64,000 bases of DNA, taken from NCBI GenBank assembly GCA_002794775.1, contig NBAY01000073.1:62001-126000 (forward strand). Reading direction: 5' to 3'. This document shows positions 1-11,660 of this stretch, in pieces. The DNA is from Porodaedalea pini (Eukaryota; Basidiomycota; Agaricomycetes; Hymenochaetales; Hymenochaetaceae). The notes under the pieces were generated by a model that ran no database searches, was not told where the DNA came from, and saw only the letters and a list, made by a program, of their open reading frames with translations. The position numbers and the translations under genes are program-made. Positions within the stretch are counted from its first letter, which is position 1, and the number at the start of each line of letters is the position of its first letter.

Positions 1-294
1 CCGCCACCATCGTCTGATCTCCATTCTTCAGTCACAGGGCTGACCCCGTACACGACACAGAAGGAGAGGGATGCCGATCGTGAGAAGACGCCTAGCCTTC
101 TCTATGATACACCGGGCGAGACACTTGGAAGGCCGTTCACGCTTTCGCCTCAGACCCCATCGTCCTCGCCATCCTCCACCAAGGCACATGTGCTCCGCTC
201 AAAGGCGCTCGTTATGAGCACACCATCTTCGTCCGAAAAGGGCTCTGTTCTCTTCTCGAGATCGACGCGTGATGCTGTGCGCTATGGTATCTAA
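1..294 (+). CDS. 3' end of repeated Ser/Pro/Thr-rich membrane gene, copy 1 (partial)
   Basis: The window opens inside the last exon of a gene whose full copies are at 17282-20892 (minus) and 48464-52077 (plus). Reading frame 1 is open from base 1 to the TAA at 292-294 and gives the same low-complexity C-terminus as those copies, ending in residues RDAVRYGI. The rest of the gene lies before the window. I recognise no domain. The product is rich in Ser, Pro and Thr and is probably disordered. Copy 1 has the same orientation as copy 3 and is inverted relative to copy 2. Confidence 0.75.
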   Translation, partial: PPPSSDLHSSVTGLTPYTTQKERDADREKTPSLLYDTPGETLGRPFTLSPQTPSSSPSSTKAHVLRSKALVMSTPSSSEKGSVLFSRSTRDAVRYGI

Positions 295-645
295 TCCTAT
301 TCCCTCGTCCTAAGTGCCTTGAAACGACTGGCCATTTTGTGGTTCTTTGTCTATGGACTTTTATCTTTTTTTCTCTTTCTCCGGGTCACCAAAATCTACA
401 AGGACTGGAGTTTCTTTTCTAAGTTTGTATTTCCCTATTTTTATTCTTTATTTTCAACCTGGTCTCGAGTCATACTAGTAACTGTCCTCTCAATATCCTA
501 TTCCTTCTCTACGTCTTCCATTATATACCATCTCGATGTCCACTGGACTTCTGGTTACTAGGTTAGAGCCTCGTACCTCGCATCGCTACTCTATATACTA
601 TTCTAGTACAATATGCACCATATTTTTCAGAATATACTCTATTTC
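1..645 (+). repeat. Segmental repeat, copy 1 (3' part only)
   Basis: Bases 1 to about 645 match the 3' coding end and 3' flank of copies 2 and 3. The match covers the stretch after the stop codon and the AT-rich run reading TATACTCTATTTCA near 635. It ends near 645, about 140 bases earlier than in the other two copies, which continue to the GAATAAATGCATTCAT sequence. Copy 1 is therefore truncated or diverged at its 3' end. No terminal inverted repeat or target duplication is visible. Confidence 0.75.
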
Positions 646-1087
646 ACTATTTGTAACTCGCTTGTCTCCAAACAAAGCATTCGAAGGTTTACGCCTCCTT
701 AGCTTGTTTTAAAGCTGACGCCAGTGCCAGTGGGAGAGAAGTACAGTATTTCGAGAGTTGTAAGAAACCTATTCAGTGGTCTGCGGCTCCTCGATCGTAC
801 GAGGCGTTACACCAACTTTCTGTATCGTGCTGGCTTGCCAACACCTTGGAACATCGTTGTACTCGGGCTTGCAGGTTGCTCGTCTTCGCCGTCGAGTTCA
901 GCACGTCCAACTTGAAGTCAAATCCGATGCAGCGGACCGCGCAGCGTGTTACGGACGTGACCGACCGCGTCGAAGTGACACCGTGCGACGAACATGCCTT
1001 TCACAATGCCCGTTCTGCGCTTCTAGCCGTCATATTGTCGTTTGAGCTCGCTGTCGACGACGACGAGCTGACAAGACAGCACTGCGT
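646..1087. other. Intergenic, 5' flank of the glycosyltransferase gene
   Basis: The stretch of 442 bases between the end of repeat copy 1 and the next start codon holds only short overlapping open frames in several phases and no recognisable protein. It is CpG-rich and must carry the promoter and leader of the GT61-like gene. I see no clear TATA box. Confidence 0.5.
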
Positions 1088-2672
1088 ATGATGAAGGCCG
1101 CATCGCAGTTCGTCCCAACGCGACGCGAGCTTATCTTACTGGCCGGCCTCTGCATCACCCTCCTCTTCCTCGTGCCGAATGGCTATGTCTCTGACGGGAC
1201 ACCATACCTCTCCAAAGTCAATGTGCTCGACAGCGCATCGAAGGACGTCGAGAAGAGCCTTTCAGTTACTGGCACGTATCCGGAACCGCGGCTGGCATGG
1301 AAGGACTCCGTACCAGAGACAAAGATGCTGCACCATTCGCCCGGTGAGCTTGTAGCGCATAATAGCAACTAGAGGCATGGCTCACACTTAGGGCACTACA
1401 GGATGGACAGTGTTTGACCAACTGTATGTCTTTGACGGAACCATCTATGTTGTTACCTCGACACCAGATGCGTTTCCGGACCGTAAATTCATTACCTCGT
1501 CTGGATACGAAATACATAACGAACCGGAAGAAATTCTAAAGCGTCTGCCCTCCGATAAGGATATCCGTACGGTCACTCCCTCTGAGGCGCAGCGAATTTT
1601 CAACGCACATTCTGTTCCCAGACTCACTGGCGTCTCTTTTCTTAATACCGATCCGAAGCAATTCATCTCGCATTACTACCATTTTTCCGCTGAGCTACTC
1701 TTTGGTTTCTGGCGCACGTACACCGCACTTGACCCATTCATAATTTCAAATGGCAACACCACGCTTCCGCCGCCTCATCGCTTTCTCTTCCGTCACGTCG
1801 CGAGCTCGGGATGGCGTGATTATGCCGCGATGAACCAATGGGTTCTGCGCGGTGCGTTTCCCTCGATCGGTATGGAGTTTTCCGAGGACTGGGACGACCG
1901 CGCCGCCATGCACGTCCCCTTCGTCCTTGATCGTGTGGTTCTCGGCGACCGCGCGGCATCCTACGAGAGTGACGCGTATAAAGGTACCTGGCGTTCGGCA
2001 AGTAGCGCGTTCGAATTGCGCGGCGGACCGGACTGGTGGACGCCGCTCCGCAAGAGCGTTCTTGAGTTCAGTGGCCTTGCTGCCGAGTGGATTACCGGGC
2101 CAACACCGGGCGTGCGTGCAGAGAATGAGAAGTATGTGATCACATACGTATCACGTCAGGACTGGGGTCGCCGCATGCTCCGTCAGCAGGATCACGAAAC
2201 GCTCGTTGCTGAGTTGTACAAGCTTCGGGACAAATATGGTTATGAAGTGAATGTTGTCAGCATGGATAAGCTCTCTCGAGCGGAGCAGCTCCAGCTTGCT
2301 GGACGGACCACTATCATGATGGGTTTGCACGGCAACGGATTGACGTCCCTCATCTGGATGCGTCCCACTCCACGCTCGACTGTCATCGAGTTCTTCTTTC
2401 CCAAGGGATTCGCATACGACTACGAGTACACTACGCGTGCACTTGGGATGACACACTACGGCGTTTGGGACGATAAGTACGGTTATCCACTCATGTCTCT
2501 TCACCAATACTGACTACTATCTTTCTCCAGAACCTTTACGCAGCCGGACGTGCCCCACCAACAAAATTATCCAGAGGGTTTCCAAGGGAATGACATTCCT
2601 GTGAATGGGGCAGTCGTCGCGAAGCTCGTGCACAAACGACTAACACTTAGCACGGAAGAGTCTGAGTCTTGA
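1088..2672 (+). CDS. GT61-family (DUF563) glycosyltransferase, type II membrane protein
   Basis: Three exons fit: 1088-1343, 1402-2476 and 2531-2672. The GT-AG introns of 58 and 54 bases keep the frame to the TGA. An N-terminal hydrophobic segment at about residues 15-35, flanked by arginines, predicts a type II Golgi or ER membrane protein. The body matches the DUF563/GT61 family (EOGT- and POMGNT2-like), including the C-terminal motif GLHGNGLTSLIWM that corresponds to the conserved HGxGLTN region. Family members transfer xylose or GlcNAc to glycans or proteins in the secretory pathway. The substrate here cannot be told. The ATG at 1088 is the first that opens the hydrophobic anchor. Repeat copy 1 ends about 440 bases upstream on the same strand. 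Confidence 0.85.
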
Positions 2673-2992
2673 TTATTGTTGCCTTTCCTTTGCTTGTAAA
2701 AATAAATTATTCTGGACTCTTTCGCAGTTCTGTTTGCCTTTCTACTACTTCATCTTAGGGCCCTATGCTCTATTTTTTGCCTACCTCAATCCGGGACATA
2801 CATAGAGCGGGCTCAAGGTCTCATAGTAATAGTTCATGCTGTACATAGATTGTGGACATAAGGGCGAATTATCCTTCTCATTCGGAAGTTGTCGACAATA
2901 TAGATGAGGTTTACTGTACACGGAGTTATACAAGAAATAAAGCATTAGATAAGGTAGTCTGCGTAGATTTCCGAATAAAGAGCCATCTAAGT

Positions 2993-5900
2993 CTACCAGA
3001 ACGCACACCTGGAAAAAAAGTTAGTGACATCCTTGAAAGGGGAGATGATTCACGTACCATCCTGAAAAGCATTGGCACAAATTCTCGAGTGACGTGGCCT
3101 GACTGATGAGCTTCTCAACTTGTGCCGGTACGCTCAACTCGACCTCCGGGTTAAAGTCACGGCCAGTGAGCTTATGCTGCACGCGATTGTAGACAAATAG
3201 TGCGCGCTCGTTGCGCACTTCCTGCCGCGCACCAGGCTCGCCGAGAGTTTCTGCGAACGCAAGTTAGCATGTCGAATTGCAAGCGAGTAGGATAAGACAT
3301 ACCATTGAAGATTTCGTTCTCATCGGCCTTAACTTTTCGCGTTGGACCCTGAGGATAGCCAGATACGCGGGCGAGCTGTTCAGCTCGTGCGGCATCAGTA
3401 GTTTCTGTAAATTTTGTTACTTTGTCTTATGAAAGTCTGAACTGACAATCAGAGGCTTACCATCCCCTCTGTTATTCACATCCGCCTGCAGTAACCTCCA
3501 ATTGATCAGTGGGTCGTACACGAACGCCTCAAGTACAGCCATTAACGATTCCTTGTTGTCACGCAAGACTTGCATGGAGATCTCGCACGTATTCTTGAAG
3601 GAACCCTGGATACCGCTTACCTCCATCGCGTGGGTCAGCATGCGCGTCAACCGGAATGGAACCTTTTCCGGGAACTTCTCGCGGAGCATGGCGACTTCGA
3701 AGCAGTCTCCGAAATCTATATGGACGACCTTCCCTGTGTGCCGTTCAAGGAGCACGTTTGAAGGGTGGCGGTCCCCGAGACCTAGGATATGGCCGACCAT
3801 GCTGTTGACAGCTAAAGAACGTGTGTACGTTGCGCGTCGCTCAAGCCAATGCTCGGAGCTCTGACTCTTCAACCACAGTACTCGGTAGAGGTCCTGGCCT
3901 GTCGTATTGTCAAGAGCATATTCGAACACCTCAACCTTCTGTAGTAGGATGAGACTCTCGTAATCTGGGGCCATCTGGTACCATTAAGGGATCAGACTGG
4001 TTTTCAACATTCAAGAAGCCTTTCATGCTAACCTGCAGCATAAGCCGGTATTCAATGTTTAGGAGGATTTTTCGCGAATCTCTGTAATCGCGTACAAGGA
4101 CATGCAACGTATCCGAGTCCTGAATCCAACCTATAAGGCCTGCGTTCGGCGCCAAAGGAATGACAGCGTATCGTTGGATGTGCAGTCGACGCTTGAAGGA
4201 TGCTGTATCGATCGACAGAAGCGTGTTCACAAGACTGAACAGCTGCATCACTCGCTCATCTTGGCGCAAGTCTTCATGTCCCTTGAGTAAATATTGGTAG
4301 TCGCGTCCATCGCTTCCCTTCACTGATAGTCGCCGAGGCCGTTGTTTGGAGGAGATAACAGTAAGCTTGCTCGCAAAACTGGCAATTGTAACAACATCGC
4401 GCCCGCTTTGATATGTACCTGACAAAGCTGTCAGCCTGAAAATCAAATGCCTAATAGTTCCCATCATACCTGGAACAGCTAGATCCAAATTTCGAGCTTT
4501 AAGAAGCTCAGGAGAGACGTATTGAAGATCGAGAGTAACCAATTGAGGCATCTGCTTCTCAATTTTTCTAAAGAGCGTGTAGTAGATTTCCCAGGCCTTG
4601 TCAAGCTCAGTTGGGTCGCCGAATCGTAGATATCTTCGGCTTGCTTCTCGAGCTTCTCGAAGTTCGCGACCAAATACTTGGGCAAAAGAAGTTTCTCGTG
4701 TAGTTGTCGGTCCCTGATTCAGAAATTAGTTGCATGTAGCATATTCAATTGCCTGCCTTACCTTCTCGAGTTTTTCATGTAGTGGTTCAAGCACAGCGAT
4801 CATTCCTTCCGGGTTCTTTTCTGTATAGTAAAGACGAGATGCCTCTTCTAAACCCTCATGCCAAAGCTCATGCCAAAGTATGGCCACACGTATCAGCTCC
4901 TGACTAACAAGCAGAGCCTGCATAGCATTAGCACGGATGCTGAAACGTCCGCAGCACGCAATCTCACCTGCTCAACAATGGTCGCACTGTGGTCACGCAT
5001 ACGATCCATGATGGCCTGAGCAGCGTTCTTTCGTGAGATGCTCGAGGATTGCGAAGCCACTGTCAGAGGATATATGAGAGCCTGCGGATGGTGTTTTCCG
5101 ACATCTGTAAGCAGCATATCAATGTTACGCCTTATATTAGCGCTTGGCGTTTGGATGCGAGCGATGATCTGAGGGATCACGTCAAGCCAGGTATCGACGT
5201 CGACAATACTAAATCCGCTGGCCATCGCGTGGCTAACTTCGTCATGATTGCCAAATTTGAACCAAAGAGTCAGAAGGCGCAAGGTATCCTGTAGGGCATT
5301 CTCATTCCGCAATTGGATTGATCGGAAGAATCCTGTAGAAAACGTAAGCTCATAACGCACGGAAAGTATCTATCAAGAAACGCACCTTGAACAGCTTGAA
5401 CTACATGAACGGCCAAATTGTTGCCGGGGAGGTCATCAGCCCGGTCATTTTGACTCTCAAGATATGCGACAACTTCAAAATTGGCCAGCGCCCATGTGTG
5501 CCATGCTTTATACCATGTCGAGTCATAATGCGTCGCGAAATAATAAGCCTGAAGGATATCCTTGATGTTGTCCTGAGCAAGTCTGTTCAGCTGTGTTTTG
5601 AATAATTATTTTTGCTTGTCAAACGCACCTCCGTCCATGCACCCTTCCTAAGAGAATGCTGCCATTGTCCTTGTTTGTAGTAGCAGCGAGCAAGAAGCTT
5701 AGACATCTCATCAAGTTTTCGCTTAGGCACCGCAGGTCGCCCTGCTACCGCGGCGGACTCAGTCAGGTCATGAGCCAGACTGCTAGTGAATGCTTTCAAA
5801 TATCTAAATGATTCGTCCTTGGCGTCATTAGCCCACATAAACTTCAGCTGGGCGTAAACAACATCGGGAGCTGCTTTAATGTGCGCCGTTTCTCGATGTT

Positions 5901-8900
5901 GAGGATGAGCAGATGACTATCGGCGTGCGTGTTAGCCTGACAACGGGAAACAAATGTATGAAGACTCACTGCACAAAGAAGAGAGTTGATTGTCTTGTCT
6001 GCAAGTACCATCCGATCTGATTTGCGGCAAAGATTGGCAAACTTGATCCACATAGCACTATCGTCCTCTGGTTGCGACACCAACGTCCGAACTTGCAGTA
6101 CCCGCTGCCATACCTCAACCTCTGGCTGGCACCCTTGCAATCTTCAGATAAACTTGTCAGTAGCGCGTCGGCCACAAAATTTAATGCTGAGACAGACCGT
6201 TTCATCCAGGTTGTCTTCATGGAGTTCTGTCTCTCAGGTTGGTCCGCATATTGCTTGTATTGGATGATCTCTTCAAGCTCTGATAGCATCTGCGCTCGAA
6301 CCATGATGCTGCAGAACAGTTAGACAATACATTAGGACAGCAGGAGGATAAGCTCACTTATACGTCCTTCCATAGCTTTCGCCAACGAGAGCAGTTAATT
6401 CAGGATCAAGAAGGTCTCGCGCCTTCATGATATGAGTCAGAGCCTTCGGAAATTGATTTCGGTGCACCGATAGGATCGCTTTGTAGAAAGAGCGATCGGG
6501 CGAGTCGCCTTTCATCGCGGCGATGTAGTCATCCATTGAGTCCCATTCGTTTAGCGACCAAGCTGCCGCTGCCCCCATGCCCGCCATGTCGCGACGTTGC
6601 TCGTTCGTTGCATTCGCCCAGTTCTCATCGACCTGTGCAGCAAGTTGTTCCCATTCTCCGAGTGCGTGTAGACATCGCATCTTACCCCAAACAGGCTCTT
6701 GTGCATTAGGATCATCGCGCGCCTTTCTGTCATATGCGACCAACGCTTCGGACCAGCGCCCTAGTCGCTCATACCACTCTTCGTGCTTTGAGACGTCGTA
6801 TTGCTCTCTCGCAAGAGTCAGCGTGCCCCACGCGGCGTCGTGCTGCTGGAGACGCGTGTTGATCATGATAAGATCTTCGATGATGGCAGGTGAGGTTTCT
6901 GTGAAGAATTCTAACTCCTTGTAATGCAATGCTTTTGCATATGCATGGAATTTGAGGGCATACTCGCCAAGCGTGCGATTCTCTATTGGAAGGGGCTTGT
7001 CCTCGTGCTCCATAAATTCCGCTAAATTCAAAAGTCTGTGCGCTAGATCAGTCGGGATAGTCGGCGAAGTAATTGCCTGTTCAATGGCTCGAACTAAGTC
7101 TTCCTTTAAAAAAAAACTCAGTTTTACAAAGGTCTCTAAGAAGCAAACAGGAGCTTGAACGGACTTGATACTGATCATAGAGTTCCGTCCAACACGACAA
7201 GAAAGCGGCATTGAACAGAGCACGAGCGAGTGGTGGGTGGATGTCGACAAGACTCATGCATGCACGTAATGCATGGGACGGAGACTCCTTCATCAATTCT
7301 ACGGAAAGCCTGTGCATCCATTCGTTCCAATCCTCCCTCGTCACGATCTGCGATACATCCCAAGCTTGCTTTAGATGCTGTTGATTAACAGTCATTTTTG
7401 TTGGGTCTGCTGGTGGGGCAAACTCTGGCGTCATTGTAAAATCAAGCCGTCTAATGGCATCAAGTTAGATTAGACGATTGTAGTAAGAAAGAATGTACAC
7501 ACAGAACATCCCATCCCGTTCCTTCTTGGGGTAATCTCTCGCCATTCAGAAGCTTTGTGATGAGCGCTTCATATTTGGCATTATGCACTCTGTTCTTCAA
7601 TAAAGCCTGAGTCTCCACAATCAGTCAACCGATCAAAAACAATGGGCGTAGGAAAATACCTTGTTAATAGTGGGAACAAAAATGGCGAAATCGGACCCAA
7701 GCTGCAGTACTAGTGAGCTCAAAGTCTCCATGACGGCTGTGCGCAGTTCATTGTTCTGCGTGACAAGGGCACGGACGAGTGGATGGATAATGCGCGATGC
7801 ATGATCAGAGAAATTGACGCGTCTTGTAAGCCCGTCAATCGTTTGCACAGCTCTCTTTCGAAGCGCTATCGATGCATCCTGCCTTTCGTATGAACGTACA
7901 ATTATAGGAATGACCAGATGCAGATATTCTTCGATATTGGCACCAAATGTCAAGAATGCGTCAAGCACCTTCATCTGTGTAGCCTGTCTCTTTTCTTGCA
8001 AGTCCCCATCAAATATACGCAACATAAGCGGCAGTATTGTAGGCAAAAAGGGCTTGAATTCGCCATCCAATGCCTTTCCGAGAGCCTCGATAAGCCCCAC
8101 GATCGGGAGCTGCAGAGCAGCATTATCCCAGAGAGTTTGAGCAAGGTTGAATATATGGACAGTATAGTTCCGGACGTGCTCTTTGATAATGCTTATAAGA
8201 ATAGCGAGCTGCTGAAGATGGAATTCTTGGATGCGTGCGGCTGTCGCATTGCGCGTGACGTTCGCGAAAGCGGGAATAATCTACAAGAACATCTTAGCCA
8301 AATTACGACTTAAGAGAGAACTGTTATGCCCTACCTGAGGTAAAAAGGTCACACATTTCAAACCCTGAGTCTTGAAAATGGACATGATAGCCTCAATAAC
8401 AGTATGGTGGTGAGTACTAAGAGCTTGGTCCTTCAGGATCGCGAGTAAGTGACTGATTACTACGGTTTGAAAGTAATCGTCGGAAGTCGAAGTAGTCGTG
8501 AGAAGAGGGATCATGTTCACTGCCTGTACGGCGGTCTCGTTAGCCTGCTCGTCATCGGACTTGGTCTAAAATCAAAATAATCTCGTAAGAACATCATACA
8601 CGAGTTTATTGTCGATTCACCTTGCGTCTATACGGATCAATAGCGCCTAAAATGCCTAATACTTTTACAACCTCACGCCGAACCCCAGGCGCTGCGTCCG
8701 TCTTGAGGATACTACCCAAAACTTGAAGGAGCTCAGGATGATCGATAAGTGGTTGAATAACATAGCCAGTACTCGAGCAAATCTGTCCGAGCGTACGAAG
8801 GGCTGCGTCGCGTTTGACGGGCACAGGGTCCGTGAGCCGCTCGAGAATAGTGTCCATTAGCTGGGGGACAAGCGGGAACACGTCGTCCGCACCGACACAA

Positions 8901-11142
8901 GCAAGTTCACCAAGACAAGTCAGTATATTCGCGGAGACTGTGGGGTTCGTGTCATTCGCCTTTGAAAGGAGAGTCACAAGCATAGACACCGCATATGGCT
9001 TGATAAGTCGTTGAGTCGCGTTTATCAACAGACTTAAAAGTTTTGTGCACTCCTCTCGAGCCCGAACGACTGTCGAGTACTCTAACTCCGTGAGAAGTTG
9101 AATCAGTGCTTTCCGCAAGGAGGCCATTACGTAGGCCGGATTGTGAATGGCCAGGCGGCCAATGAGGCTGATAGCAGTGACGCGGTTCTCGAATACCTCG
9201 TCGTTGAGTGCGATGAACAAAGAACGTACATTCTCTGCCTGCGAGAGATGTTTATCAAAACGTTCATCCAACGAGGACAGGACTGTCAGCCGGATAGCGG
9301 GATCAGGATCAGCGATGCCAACCGTGAGTAGCTTGTCGAGTACGTCGCTAATGATCTCAATGGAGTGGTTGCTGACCTGATGGCAGATCGGGTCGCGAAC
9401 GAAAAGGCGACAGCATGTTAGTGCTGCCGCCTGGCGGATATCCGGATGATCATCTTCAAGATAGGGGAGCGCACAACTACGGACGAATTCGTTGAGGATG
9501 TGCCCACTAAAGTCAAAAGAACCAAGTGTATCTAGGGCCAGGCGTATTTGTTCGGGAGCCTTGTTCGCTCCGCTCTGCTGCACAGCAATGTCCTTGATCG
9601 CGGTCATTTCAGGACGTTGGTATGTTGGCGGTGCGCCTAGTGGTTTATAGTTCTGCCCGCTGAGAGTAATGGAGATCAAGTCAAGTAGACGATCCTGTAT
9701 TGTGCGCAAGAGGGGAGGGATGTGTCGCGCAATGGCAACAAGTGCTTGGCGGAGCGGCTCGCTGAGGCCGCATGCGAACATGAGGTCAAGTTGATCATGA
9801 AGTAGCTTTGTGAGATTGGGTCCTACAGCACTTGCGAGCATGCCGATGCATTGAAACATGGGTTCCTCAGCAGGAGCATTCTTCTTCCTGAATAATTGTC
9901 AGATAGAGGAAGTGTAGGCAGGTATGTTAACTCACCCCTTCATTTGCAGGCCCTGTTTGATATGTTCCATTATCTGCTCCAGAAATTGCTTCATGTCGCT
10001 TCCGACCGAAGTCGCAACTTGGCCAATAGCAGTAAATGCGACCGACCGCTCCGCAGGTTTTGAAAGCTGTTCTAGCAAGTAACCCATAGCTTTGTGCATG
10101 AAGTACTCGGAAAAGGTCTGAGTGTCGTATAAGGCGAGTGTTGGGATGAGAGTGATGATTGTCTTCCGCACAAGGGCATCTCTATGCGTCCGCAACTTCA
10201 GGATGGTTTCTGCGGTATCCACGTATGCCTCTTTCATGAACATCCCTGCATGCAATAGTAGCACACGATAGGTTAACAAAGACCCATGTATTGTCTCCGC
10301 AGAAGCCGTGCGTAATCCTGCCTGCGCGTCTTGTAAGAAACTTGTCAGGAAAGGCGCCTTCGATTGACGCTCGCGTTGCGTGATGATGTCGAGACACGCT
10401 GCGAGAAGATCGGCGGCAGCCTCGCGCACGATGAGTCGTGGATCGCGGAGTGGAATGAGCAGCTTTTCAAAGACAAGCGGGATATGCTGGTAAAAAAAAG
10501 TCGGGTTATGTAGAGCTAGCTCTTTGAGGATGAGTACACCGGCGTAGCGCCCGGGCTCCTGACGATCAGACTGCATGAGCTCAATAGCCGTGGGTACTTC
10601 GAAGGCCATGAATGCCTCATCGAAAACAGATCCGCCAACTTGCACGATCTTTCCAAGCGTCTCCGCCGCCGTCTGCATCACGTTATAATCCGGAGACGGA
10701 AGCGCAAACTTGACATAGTTGTAGAACCGGAAACAGTTTCGCTTGGTCTCAATCGGTTCTTCCTTCTCCAAGTCCAATAGGTGTTCTGAAGAAGACATCA
10801 TGAGTTGAGGTCTGCCCCGAGTCGTTAAGAAGTTCGCTGCGCACCAATTGCAACTATTGCGCCTAACTTCTCCACGGACGTCGCACCATGCGCTAAGTGT
10901 ATAAGCCGCTTGTTGGTCAATTCTTCCCATAACTTCGCCGCTGCATCTGATGACATCTCAACAACGACGTTTTGCACCTGTTGTTTGCTTGTCAGATTCG
11001 ATCATATAATATTACAGAGAGCACGTACATGTTTGCGTAGGTCCTGTGCGCTTTGCAGTCTGACCTCCGGATTCTTGTTCTTCAAACCAGTGAAGATCTT
11101 ATCGAGGGGATCAACCTGCGCAGGAACCTCCGTCGACGACAT
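2993..11142 (-). CDS. TOR: TOR serine/threonine kinase (target of rapamycin)
   Basis: This PIK-related kinase is the core of TOR complexes 1 and 2, which couple nutrients to growth. It is encoded by many exons with short introns. In protein order there are HEAT repeats (about 11142-7640), the DUF3385 region (near 9700-9860), FAT (about 7430-4940), FRB (4560-4923, with [20 protein letters not shown]), the kinase (about 3280-4550, catalytic loop GLGDRHPSN and metal-binding HIDFGDCFE) and FATC (2993-3218). The last splice joins ...CQCFSG to WCAFW-stop, the canonical TOR C-terminus. The FRB keeps the serine before QELIRV and the AWEIYY aromatic region used by FKBP12-rapamycin, so rapamycin sensitivity is expected. 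The ATG at 11142 opens [10 protein letters not shown], followed by the first repeat. I found no frameshift. Confidence 0.97.
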
Positions 11143-11660
11143 CACTACGTCCCCGCCGATGTGTCGTCAGCTCGTCGTGGTGTAGGAGTGGATTAGACCT
11201 GCATTGCACTTATGACTGGACTCCTGTACGGACCGGGATCACGTGTATTAGACGCGAGGAACGCGACAAATTTCAGTCTCCGACCAGTACATGGGACGTA
11301 ATATATATTCCTGAACGTGCTAGAAAATTCCAACCACTCGTCAATCTACATCCGCTCCGTTTATTGCTACTCTACGGGCCGACTATTTACTACAAATACA
11401 ATACAGATGCCGTGCCAGATACAAAACCACTACTTGATATGTATGTGCGTGGCGAAGAAAAGATAAGAGCGAAAAATGAAGAGGTCAAACTGGAGGATGG
11501 TACAACAGCTGGCCAGTATTATCATGTAATCATGTAAAACAGCTACATAAAGCCAGTACGACGTAACGAAAAGGAACAATCCATTACTCTCACAACAACA
11601 AAAATGGGCGTACATGTGTGTACAATAACCGCCTAGATCAATCAGGAAGGCTAAGACAAC
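11143..11660. other. Intergenic: TOR promoter side and 3' flank of the Rho GEF
   Basis: About 520 bases lie between the TOR start and the stop of the next minus-strand gene. It holds a TATATATTCC run near 11300, an AT-rich 3' flank near 11400-11640, and no coding frame that continues or splices sensibly. Confidence 0.5.
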